A stretch of 5,012 bases of DNA from Pseudomonadota bacterium. GTDB lineage: Bacteria > Pseudomonadota > Alphaproteobacteria > Rhizobiales > Devosiaceae. The position numbers were made by a program, and so were the translations under genes. Location: positions 1 through 5,012 of the forward strand of contig JAEYYP010000139.1 of the NCBI GenBank assembly GCA_023428425.1. Direction: 5' to 3'. The notes below the pieces were generated by a model, which ran no database searches, was not told where the DNA came from, and saw only the letters and a list, made by a program, of their open reading frames with translations. Position 1 is the first letter of the stretch; each line of letters opens with the position of its first letter. Below are positions 1-5,012 of this stretch, one piece after another.

Positions 1-1302
1 CCGCTGTCGCAGACGCCGCGCGACTACCTGCTGTTCTTCCGCAAGGAAATGGTGCAGACCCTCGAGTGGGCCGGCAATCCCGACAAGACCTACACGACAG
101 GTCCGATGGGCGACCGCCTGACGCCACGCAAGAGTTTCGCCATCTGGAAGGAGACCGTCCATCGTCAGGCCCAGCCCTGGAGCGAGGCGGACCGTGAGAT
201 CGCCGAGGCCGCCCGCGCGTCGCTGGTCGAAGTGGTGCTGCGCCACAACGAGATGCTCGCAGAGGAGCGCGCCAAGGCCGACGTGCGCCAGCGCATGCTC
301 AACGAGGAACTGAACCACCGGGTCAAGAACATCCTGTCGGTGATCAAGGCGCTGGTCGGCCAACCCGTCCAGGAGGGGCGCAGCCTGTCCGACTATGTCG
401 CGACGCTGAAAGGCCGCATCCAGGCGCTGGCTTTCGCGCATGACCAGGTGGTGCGTGGCGATGGCGGCGGGGCGCTCGGCGAGCTGATCGGCGCCGAACT
501 GTCGCCCTACCGAAACGGCTCGAACGCCGTCGTGCTCGATGGTCCGTCCGTCTGGCTCGATGCCCGCGCCTTCTCGGTGATGGCGCTGGTGCTGCATGAA
601 CTCGCGACCAATGCCGCCAAGTACGGCGCCCTTTCGGTGCCGGGCGGCCGGCTCGACATCCGCTGGAAGATGCTGACCGGCGGGGACTGCGAGATCGAGT
701 GGCGTGAATCCGAGGGGCCCGCTGTAGCGCAGCCGTCGCGCGAGGGCTTCGGGACCGCGCTTCTCGATCGTTCGGTACCCTATGACCTCGGTGGTGCGAG
801 CAAGGTGACCTATGCGCCCACGGGGCTCGAAGCGCGGTTCCGCCTTCCCAAACGGCATGTTCGTCTCGACAACGTGGTGCCGCTCGGCCGCGCAGCCGTC
901 GCACCCGCGCAGCATGGCCTCGAGACCGTGCCGTTCGACTCGCGCATCCTTCTGGTCGAGGACCAGATGCTGATCGCCATGGACGTCGAGGGGATGCTGA
1001 ACGACCGCGGATACGATACGATCATCACCACCAACTCTGCCGACGACGCGCTACGACTGGTGCGGGCCCAGACGCCTGACCTCGCCATCCTCGACGTGAA
1101 CCTCGGCAGCGGCACCTCGATCGCGATCGCCCAGGAATTGCGCCGGCTCGGCGTGCCGTTCACGTTCGCGACCGGTTACGGCGACGGCGGCATGATCCCC
1201 GAGACGCTCAGCGATGCCCCAGTCGTGAAGAAGCCCTACGATATCGCGGCGGTCCTCGCGGCACTCGAGCAAGCGCGAAAGGCGCTGAACGGCAAGTCCT
1301 AG
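1..1302 (+). CDS. Bacteriophytochrome hybrid sensor kinase (PHY end, HWE histidine kinase, receiver), 5' partial
   Basis: This is the C-terminal 433 residues of a red/far-red photoreceptor kinase; the frame is open to base 1, so the PAS, GAF and most of the PHY domain lie outside the window. Numbering from base 1, residues 1 to about 75 end the PHY domain, with the tongue motifs WAG (23-25) and PRKSF (42-46). A helical linker of about residues 60-100 leads to the HWE kinase: phospho-acceptor His106 in NHRVKN, N-box His199 and Asn204 in LHELATNAAKYGAL, the WRE motif at 234-236 and the G-box GFG at 249-251. A receiver domain follows: acidic pair Glu320-Asp321 in LLVEDQ, phospho-acceptor Asp365, Thr391 and Lys411 in KKP. 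All catalytic residues expected in the visible part are present. PHY, HWE kinase and receiver in one chain is the arrangement known from Agrobacterium Agp2-type phytochromes. It is probably soluble and dimeric. The chromophore cysteine, spectral type and output target cannot be seen. It ends 10 bp from the convergent DUF808 gene. Confidence 0.93.
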   Translation, partial: PLSQTPRDYLLFFRKEMVQTLEWAGNPDKTYTTGPMGDRLTPRKSFAIWKETVHRQAQPWSEADREIAEAARASLVEVVLRHNEMLAEERAKADVRQRMLNEELNHRVKNILSVIKALVGQPVQEGRSLSDYVATLKGRIQALAFAHDQVVRGDGGGALGELIGAELSPYRNGSNAVVLDGPSVWLDARAFSVMALVLHELATNAAKYGALSVPGGRLDIRWKMLTGGDCEIEWRESEGPAVAQPSREGFGTALLDRSVPYDLGGASKVTYAPTGLEARFRLPKRHVRLDNVVPLGRAAVAPAQHGLETVPFDSRILLVEDQMLIAMDVEGMLNDRGYDTIITTNSADDALRLVRAQTPDLAILDVNLGSGTSIAIAQELRRLGVPFTFATGYGDGGMIPETLSDAPVVKKPYDIAAVLAALEQARKALNGKS

Positions 1303-1312
1303 TGGGAGGCTC

Positions 1313-2290
1313 TCAGGTTCGGGCGCCCGGAAGGACGCCCCGGATCGCTCTCCAGGCCGGCATCAGCACCCTGGTCACGATGGGGATCAACACCAGGCCG
1401 AGCAGCAGGCCGAAGATGCCGTCGCCGAGGATAATGACGATCCCGCCGCCGAAGGCTCCGAGCGCCTCGGCCACCGGGTGAGCGATCGCCTCGATCAGGT
1501 GCTCCACCTGCGGCAGGCCGAACTCGGCGAGGCCGTGGATGAAGATGCCGCCGCCCACCCAGATCATCGCCGCAGTACCGACAACGCTGAGGACGCGCAT
1601 GACCCATGGCATGGCGACGAGGATGCCACGCCCGGCAGCCCGTCCAGTCGCTGACTTCGCCTTGCGCGCCATGGCGAGGCCGATGTCGTCGGCTTTCACG
1701 ATTAGCGCGACCGCCCCATAGACCAGCAGGGTGATGCCAATTCCCACCACCGCCAGCACTGCGGCCTTCTCCCAGAAGGGCAGGTCCACGGGTAGGGTGC
1801 CGAGCGCGATGGTCATGATCTCCGCCGAGAGAATGAAATCGGTCTGGATGGCGCCATTGATTCGCTCCGCCTCCAGTGCGGCGGGATCGGAGACGACGGG
1901 CTCGAGGTCATGCGCTTCGGCGTGGGCCTGGTGCGGAAAGACCGCCTCGAACACCTTCTCGGCGCCCTCGAAGCAAAGATAGGCGCCGCCCAGAGCCAGC
2001 AACGGTGTGATCGCCCAGGGCGCCAGGAAGCTGAGCAGGAGCGCTGCCGGCAGCAGGATCAGCAGCTTGTTGCGGACCGACCCGGCCGCGATCCGCCCGA
2101 CGATGGGCAACTCGCGGTCCGCGGTGAAGCCGGTGACGTAGTTCGGCGTTACGGCAGTGTCGTCGATCACGGCCCCGGCCGCCTTCAGGCCGGCCTTGGT
2201 GGCTTGGCCGGCCACGTCGTCGATCGAGGCAGCCGCCACTTTGGCAAGCGCCGTCACATCGTCCAGAAGTCCGAGAAGTCCGACGCTCAC
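1313..2290 (-). CDS. DUF808/YedI family inner-membrane protein
   Basis: This encodes a 325-residue multi-pass membrane protein of the DUF808 family, whose E. coli member is YedI (about 305 residues). The molecular function of the family is not established. Family features are clear: an N-terminal LLDD stretch followed by Ala-rich helices; a RELPIVGRIAAGS block at about 59-71; a hydrophobic pair at about 75-107 around APWAITPLLALGG, running into CFEGAEKV; TDFILSAEIMTIALG at about 150-164; then long hydrophobic segments at about 176-198, 223-251 and 280-310. Six or more membrane spans are likely. A charged loop rich in His, Glu and Ala at about 115-140 separates the first pair from the rest. 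I chose the GTG at 2290 because AAAGGA lies 8 bases upstream and the protein then begins MSVGLLGLLDD, as family members do. The ATG at 2347 would add 19 Arg-rich residues of no family likeness. It is divergent from the kinase gene and convergent with the phytochrome gene. Confidence 0.9.
   Translation of the reverse strand: MSVGLLGLLDDVTALAKVAAASIDDVAGQATKAGLKAAGAVIDDTAVTPNYVTGFTADRELPIVGRIAAGSVRNKLLILLPAALLLSFLAPWAITPLLALGGAYLCFEGAEKVFEAVFPHQAHAEAHDLEPVVSDPAALEAERINGAIQTDFILSAEIMTIALGTLPVDLPFWEKAAVLAVVGIGITLLVYGAVALIVKADDIGLAMARKAKSATGRAAGRGILVAMPWVMRVLSVVGTAAMIWVGGGIFIHGLAEFGLPQVEHLIEAIAHPVAEALGAFGGGIVIILGDGIFGLLLGLVLIPIVTRVLMPAWRAIRGVLPGART
1321..1340. terminator. Possible hairpin at the convergent gene ends
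   Basis: An inverted repeat with 8-base arms (1321-1328 and 1333-1340) surrounds the four-base loop GGAA. The minus-strand form has seven Watson-Crick pairs and one G-T wobble; the plus-strand form has one C-A mismatch in that place. It begins 18 bases after the phytochrome stop and lies inside the last codons of the DUF808 gene. No T-run follows on either strand, so it is at best a weak terminator or an mRNA 3'-end stabiliser; chance is possible in DNA this GC-rich. Confidence 0.3.
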
Positions 2291-2298
2291 GATGGGAA

Positions 2299-2304
2299 TC
2301 CTTT
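2299..2304 (-). promoter_or_regulatory. Ribosome binding site fixing the GTG start of the DUF808 gene
   Basis: Read on the minus strand, AAAGGA is followed by an 8-base spacer and then the GTG at 2290-2288. The spacing is good and the resulting N-terminus matches the family, so this site favours GTG over the upstream ATG at 2347. Confidence 0.7.
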
Positions 2305-2354
2305 GCTGCAGCGGTCCGAGGTTGCGCGAAAGCGCGCGCCGTCTCAAGCTCGCC

Positions 2355-2362
2355 GGGGAGGG
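2355..2362 (+). promoter_or_regulatory. Ribosome binding site fixing the TTG start of the kinase gene
   Basis: GGGGAGGG is a strong anti-Shine-Dalgarno match and sits 7 bases before TTG at 2370. The other in-frame candidate, ATG at 2292, has no purine-rich site in front of it and would almost touch the divergent GTG start at 2290. Confidence 0.7.
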
Positions 2363-2369
2363 CGATTCA

Positions 2370-3107
2370 TTGCGATACGGTAAGCTCGTCGGCGAGGGAA
2401 AAGTTGCCGAGGTATTCGAGTACGGGCCGGGCAGGGTGCTGAAGCTCTATCGCGCCGGGCAGCCCGAGTCGGTTGCGCGGCGCGAGTTCGCCATTCTCGA
2501 CGCAGTGGAAGCCGTCGGCATAGCTGCCCCGCGCGCCTTCGAGCTGGAGCAGTTCGATGGCCGGTGGGGCGTGGTGATGAGCCGGGTCGAGGGGCAGCCC
2601 TTCGCTGAGCCCATGCTCGCCGACCCGGCGGGCGCGGGGCCGTACTTCATCGCGCTCGTCCGGCTGCAGTTGGGCATCCACGCCGCATCCGGATCGGCCC
2701 TGGCGCCGCTCAAGGTGCGGCTCGCCCGCAAGATCGCATCCACCGAACTCGCCGAACCGGTCAAGCGCAGCCTGCGCGACCGGCTGAGTCGACTGCCCGA
2801 TGGCGACCGGGTGCTGCATGGCGACTTCCATCCCTACAACATCCTCGGAACCCTTGAGGACGCCGTCGTCGTCGATTGGCTCGACGCCACGTGCGGTCCG
2901 CCTGCCGCCGATATCTGCCGCAGCTGGCTGCTGCTGCAGACGGTCTCCAACGATATCGCCGAGGCCTATGTGGCTGCGTACCTGGCAGCCAGCGGGCTCG
3001 ATCGCGCCGCCATATTCGCATGGCTGCCCGTGCTCGCCGCGGCACGCCTCGCCGAGAACGTGCCGGAAGAGGTCGCGGCGCTGATGGCAATGGCCGAGGC
3101 CGGCTGA
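2370..3107 (+). CDS. Aminoglycoside phosphotransferase (APH) family small-molecule kinase
   Basis: This is a 245-residue protein with the protein-kinase-like fold of the APH/choline-kinase superfamily, expected to be a cytosolic enzyme transferring phosphate from ATP to a small alcohol or amine. The N-lobe has a Gly-rich loop (LVGEGKVAEVFEYG, about 6-19) and a candidate ATP-binding Lys25 in VLKLYR. The C-lobe has the catalytic motif HGDFHPYN with Asp152 and Asn157, followed by VVDWLD with candidate metal-binding Asp169. The catalytic set looks intact. At 245 residues it is shorter than typical resistance enzymes (about 260-300), and I see no specific likeness to a named resistance gene, so antibiotic resistance should not be assumed; the substrate is unknown. 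Start: TTG at 2370 with GGGGAGGG 7 bases upstream. The frame stays open back to 2157, but that stretch overlaps the opposing DUF808 gene, and the ATG at 2292 lacks a ribosome site. The next gene follows after 42 bases in the same direction, suggesting cotranscription. Confidence 0.85.
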   Translation: MRYGKLVGEGKVAEVFEYGPGRVLKLYRAGQPESVARREFAILDAVEAVGIAAPRAFELEQFDGRWGVVMSRVEGQPFAEPMLADPAGAGPYFIALVRLQLGIHAASGSALAPLKVRLARKIASTELAEPVKRSLRDRLSRLPDGDRVLHGDFHPYNILGTLEDAVVVDWLDATCGPPAADICRSWLLLQTVSNDIAEAYVAAYLAASGLDRAAIFAWLPVLAAARLAENVPEEVAALMAMAEAG

Positions 3108-3149
3108 AACCGGTAGTGCTGCCGCTGACGGTCCTGAAACGGAGGCGAC

Positions 3150-3812
3150 ATGCTGCCCTGGGTTGAACTTGGTCGGGCGAAGGTTCCCGGCGGCGGCGAG
3201 TTTCGCCTGATGCAGCGCGGTCAGGAATTCACCATCTTCGCTGGCACCGTCGGCCTCATGTCCTCGCGGCAGTCGGGCTCGGAGGAGGCGATGGCGAAGA
3301 TCGCGGCCGAGCGGGTCGGCGGACGGCCGAAGGTCAAGGTGCTGATCGGCGGGCTCGGCATGGGCTTCACCCTGCGCCGCACCCTCGCCGATTTCGGTCC
3401 GGACGCCGAGATCGTGGTGGCCGAGCTGGTGCCCGAAATCGCCGGCGCCTGGGCACGCGGTCCACTGGCAGAAGTTCATGGCCAAAGCATCGATGATCCA
3501 CGACTTTCGCTGGTTGTGGACGACGTGGGAGCGGTCATGGCACGCGATAAATTCGACGCCATCCTTCTCGACGTCGACAACGGCCCCGAAGGCCTGTCGC
3601 GCCCCGGCAACGATGCGCTGTACAGCCACGCCGGCATCTCGCGCGCCAAATCCGCCCTGAAACCAGGCGGCATGCTGGCCGTCTGGTCCGTCGCCCCCGA
3701 CGCCCACTTCACCAAGCGCCTGCAGCAATCGGGGATGAAGGTGGAGGAACTGAAAGCCCGCGCCCACGGCGGCCGCGGCGCCCGCCACATCATCTGGGTG
3801 GCGACCAAATAA
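3150..3812 (+). CDS. Spermidine-synthase-like / SAM-dependent methyltransferase-fold protein
   Basis: This is a 220-residue Rossmann-fold protein resembling the spermidine synthase family (PF01564-like). Residues 1 to about 40 form a short N-terminal region with QEFTIFAG and LMSSRQSGSEE, resembling the small strand-rich N-terminal part of spermidine synthases. The nucleotide-binding core has motif I IGGLGMG (66-72), the acidic strand-2 end VVAELVP with Glu92, a DD pair at 124-125, and ILLDVDNGP (138-146) with Asp141 and Asp143 where spermidine synthases carry their catalytic Asp-containing loop. ALKPGGMLAVWS (about 169-180) is the usual strand after the fifth helix. It is shorter than classical SpeE (about 280), and its motif I and the D-x-D-N-G-P loop differ from the canonical GGGDG and D(S/T)xDP forms. 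Polyamine synthesis is therefore possible but unproven; a methyltransferase or other role is equally open. GGAGG at 3141-3145 lies 4 bases before the ATG. It lies 42 bases after the kinase gene and ends at a terminator shared with glnA. Confidence 0.85.
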   Translation: MLPWVELGRAKVPGGGEFRLMQRGQEFTIFAGTVGLMSSRQSGSEEAMAKIAAERVGGRPKVKVLIGGLGMGFTLRRTLADFGPDAEIVVAELVPEIAGAWARGPLAEVHGQSIDDPRLSLVVDDVGAVMARDKFDAILLDVDNGPEGLSRPGNDALYSHAGISRAKSALKPGGMLAVWSVAPDAHFTKRLQQSGMKVEELKARAHGGRGARHIIWVATK

Positions 3813-3814
3813 GA

Positions 3815-3834
3815 AAGGGCCCCGAGGGGCCCTT
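3815..3834. terminator. Bidirectional terminator between the spermidine-synthase-like gene and glnA
   Basis: A perfect 9-bp inverted repeat, AAGGGCCCC and GGGGCCCTT, flanks the two bases GA; in practice the innermost pair opens to give a four-base loop. It lies between two converging stop codons. On the minus strand the hairpin runs into a T-rich tail (TTTCTTATTT, partly inside the last codons of the opposing gene), a good intrinsic terminator for glnA. On the plus strand the tail is the weaker TTCCAATT, which probably still ends the upstream two-gene transcript. Confidence 0.8.
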
Positions 3835-3860
3835 CCAATTCACGGCGATCGAACCGGCGC

Positions 3861-5012
3861 TTAGGCCGAGTAGTACATTTCGTACTCGACCGGGTGCGGG
3901 GTGTGCTCGAACTTGATGACTTCCGTCATCTTCAGCTCGATGTAGCTGTCGATCTGGTCGTTGTCGAACACGCCACCGGCGAGCAGGAACTCGCGGTCCT
4001 TGTCCAGCGACTCCAGCGCTTCGCGCAGCGAACCACACACGGTCGGGATCTGCTTCAGCTCTTCCTTGGGCAGTTCGTACAGATCCTTGTCCATCGGGTC
4101 GCCCGGGTGGATCTTGTTCTTGATGCCGTCGAGGCCGGCCATCAGCATGGCGGCAAAGCCGAGATACGGGTTCGCCAGCGGATCGGGGAAACGGACCTCG
4201 ACACGCTTGGCCTTCGGCGACTGGCCGAAGGGGATACGGCAGGAGGCCGAACGGTTGCGGGCCGAGTAGGCCAGCAGCACGGGGGCTTCGAAGCCGGGCA
4301 CCAGGCGCTTGTAGCTGTTGGTGGTCGGGTTGGTGAACGCGTTGATGGCCTTGGCGTGCTTGATGATGCCGCCGATGTAGTACAGGGCTTCCTGCGACAG
4401 GCCGGCATACTGGTCACCAGCGAAGAGCGGCTTGCCGTCCTTCCAGATCGACTGGTGGCAGTGCATGCCCGAGCCGTTGTCGCCATAGACCGGCTTCGGC
4501 ATGAAGGTCGCGGTCTTGCCGTAGGCCTGAGCGACCTGCTGGATCACGTATTTATAGATCTGGACCGAGTCGGCTGGCTTGATGATCGGGCAGAACTTGA
4601 TGCCGAGTTCGTGCTGGGCCGAGGCCACCTCGTGGTGGTGCTTCTCGATCGGCACGCCCATGGCGCCCATCGCTGCCAGCATCTCGCCGCGCATATCCTG
4701 GGCGGTATCGAGCGGAGGAACCGGGAAGTAGCCCTTCTTCAGCGCGATGTGGTGGCCGTTATTGCCCGACTCGTACTCGGTGTCGTTGTTGGTCGGCAGC
4801 TCGGTCGAGGCGACCGAGAAGCCCACCTTGTAGGTGGTGTTCGAGTAGCGGACGTCGTCGAAGATGAAGAATTCGGGCTCGGGGCCGAAATAGACCGAGT
4901 CACCGATCCCCAGCTCCTTCACGTAGGCCTCGGCCTTCTTGGCCGTGGTGCGCGGGTCGCGGCTGTAGGGCTGGTAGGTGAGGGGATCGAGCACGTCGCA
5001 GTTGATGGCGAG
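3861..5012 (-). CDS. glnA: Glutamine synthetase type I, 5' partial
   Basis: This is the C-terminal 383 residues of the dodecameric cytosolic enzyme that makes glutamine from glutamate, ammonia and ATP. The frame runs open through base 5012, so about 85 N-terminal residues (the beta-grasp domain) and the start lie outside; the full protein should be about 469 residues. Visible motifs, numbered from the window edge: metal-binding Glu45 and Glu47 in FGPEPEFFIFD; EKHHHEVASAQHE at about 148-160; the ATP/glutamate-site signature KPVYGDNGSGMHCHQS; NPTTNSYKRLVPG; and RNRSASCRIP. DLYELP, with its Tyr codon at 4079-4077, aligns with adenylylation site Tyr397 of the E. coli enzyme. That suggests control by a GlnE-type adenylyltransferase, as is usual for GSI-beta enzymes. 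The C-terminus HPVEYEMYYSA is family-typical. In alphaproteobacteria glnA commonly lies downstream of the PII gene glnB; that side is outside this window. The gene ends at the shared hairpin terminator. No frame disruption or missing key residue is seen. Confidence 0.97.
   Translation of the reverse strand, partial: LAINCDVLDPLTYQPYSRDPRTTAKKAEAYVKELGIGDSVYFGPEPEFFIFDDVRYSNTTYKVGFSVASTELPTNNDTEYESGNNGHHIALKKGYFPVPPLDTAQDMRGEMLAAMGAMGVPIEKHHHEVASAQHELGIKFCPIIKPADSVQIYKYVIQQVAQAYGKTATFMPKPVYGDNGSGMHCHQSIWKDGKPLFAGDQYAGLSQEALYYIGGIIKHAKAINAFTNPTTNSYKRLVPGFEAPVLLAYSARNRSASCRIPFGQSPKAKRVEVRFPDPLANPYLGFAAMLMAGLDGIKNKIHPGDPMDKDLYELPKEELKQIPTVCGSLREALESLDKDREFLLAGGVFDNDQIDSYIELKMTEVIKFEHTPHPVEYEMYYSA

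Larger units (their letters stand above)
2291..2369. promoter_or_regulatory. Divergent intergenic region, presumed to hold both promoters
   Basis: These 79 bases separate the start of the minus-strand DUF808 gene from the start of the plus-strand kinase gene, so promoters for both directions should lie here or extend into the neighbouring 5' coding ends. I looked for -35/-10 pairs on both strands and found only weak matches (TTGCGC at 2322-2327 on plus, TTGAGA near 2342-2347 on minus), neither with a convincing -10, so no promoter is assigned. A short GC hairpin with a GAAA loop (2324-2335) is the only other structure visible. Confidence 0.45.

Noticed and set aside
344..904. A 186-codon minus-strand open frame inside the phytochrome kinase
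   Set aside because: It is an Arg/Pro/Ser-rich low-complexity translation opposite a well-conserved HWE kinase; a typical GC-driven shadow.
2324..2335. GCGC-GAAA-GCGC mini-hairpin in the divergent region, possible operator or leader structure
   Set aside because: Four G-C pairs are expected often by chance in DNA this GC-rich; no second copy or flanking symmetry supports an operator.
2291..2347. 19-residue N-terminal extension of the DUF808 protein from the ATG at 2347
   Set aside because: It is Arg-rich and unlike family N-termini, while the GTG at 2290 has AAAGGA at good spacing and gives the expected beginning.
2157..2369. In-frame N-terminal extension of the kinase (71 extra codons)
   Set aside because: The extension overlaps the 5' end of the divergent DUF808 gene and has no APH likeness; the Gly-rich loop begins just after the TTG at 2370.
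1910..2383. A 157-codon plus-strand open frame opposite the DUF808 gene
   Set aside because: It is Gln/Arg/Gly-rich with no recognisable domain and lies against a strongly supported membrane-protein gene.
2370..3107. Antibiotic-resistance aminoglycoside phosphotransferase
   Set aside because: Only the general APH-superfamily catalytic motifs are visible. No likeness to a named resistance enzyme and no mobile-element context is present, so a housekeeping or metabolic kinase is more likely.
2367..3788. A 473-codon minus-strand open frame running antisense across the kinase and spermidine-synthase-like genes
   Set aside because: Its length is striking, but both plus-strand genes show intact family motifs and good ribosome sites. 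The antisense protein is rich in Gly, Ala, Arg and His with no domain I recognise, as expected for a shadow frame in GC-rich DNA.
1..5012. Mobile elements, CRISPR arrays, tRNA/rRNA genes, phage or defence systems
   Set aside because: I saw no direct or terminal inverted repeats, spaced repeats, tRNA-like folds, transposase or integrase motifs; coding density and codon use look uniform throughout.

Overview
This is a GC-rich, ordinary-looking chromosomal window of about 5 kb. It most likely comes from an alphaproteobacterium, probably of the Hyphomicrobiales (Rhizobiales). Three things point there: the HWE-type histidine kinase fused to a phytochrome and a receiver, a family most common in alphaproteobacteria; the glutamine synthetase I sequence; and the uniformly GC-rich third codon positions. 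Genus cannot be fixed from the sequence alone.

Layout: (1) bases 1-1302, plus strand, hold the C-terminal half of a bacteriophytochrome hybrid kinase (end of PHY domain, HWE kinase, receiver), cut by the left edge. (2) Convergent to it, with a 10-bp gap, is a DUF808/YedI-type inner-membrane protein on the minus strand (1313-2290, GTG start). (3) A 79-bp divergent intergenic region follows. (4) Next come two plus-strand genes 42 bp apart, probably one transcript: a small aminoglycoside-phosphotransferase-fold kinase (2370-3107, TTG start) and a spermidine-synthase-like Rossmann protein (3150-3812). (5) A 48-bp convergent gap carries a compact bidirectional terminator. (6) The last 1.15 kb is the minus-strand C-terminal part of glutamine synthetase glnA, cut by the right edge.

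The genes do not form an obvious shared pathway: light sensing, a membrane protein of unknown role, an orphan small-molecule kinase with an aminopropyltransferase-like partner, and core nitrogen assimilation. The least understood parts are the kinase/spermidine-synthase-like pair and the DUF808 gene. I see no mobile element, CRISPR array, tRNA, rRNA, riboswitch or convincing new system. All unassigned open frames look like shadows of these five genes. No gene-free stretch exceeds 80 bases.
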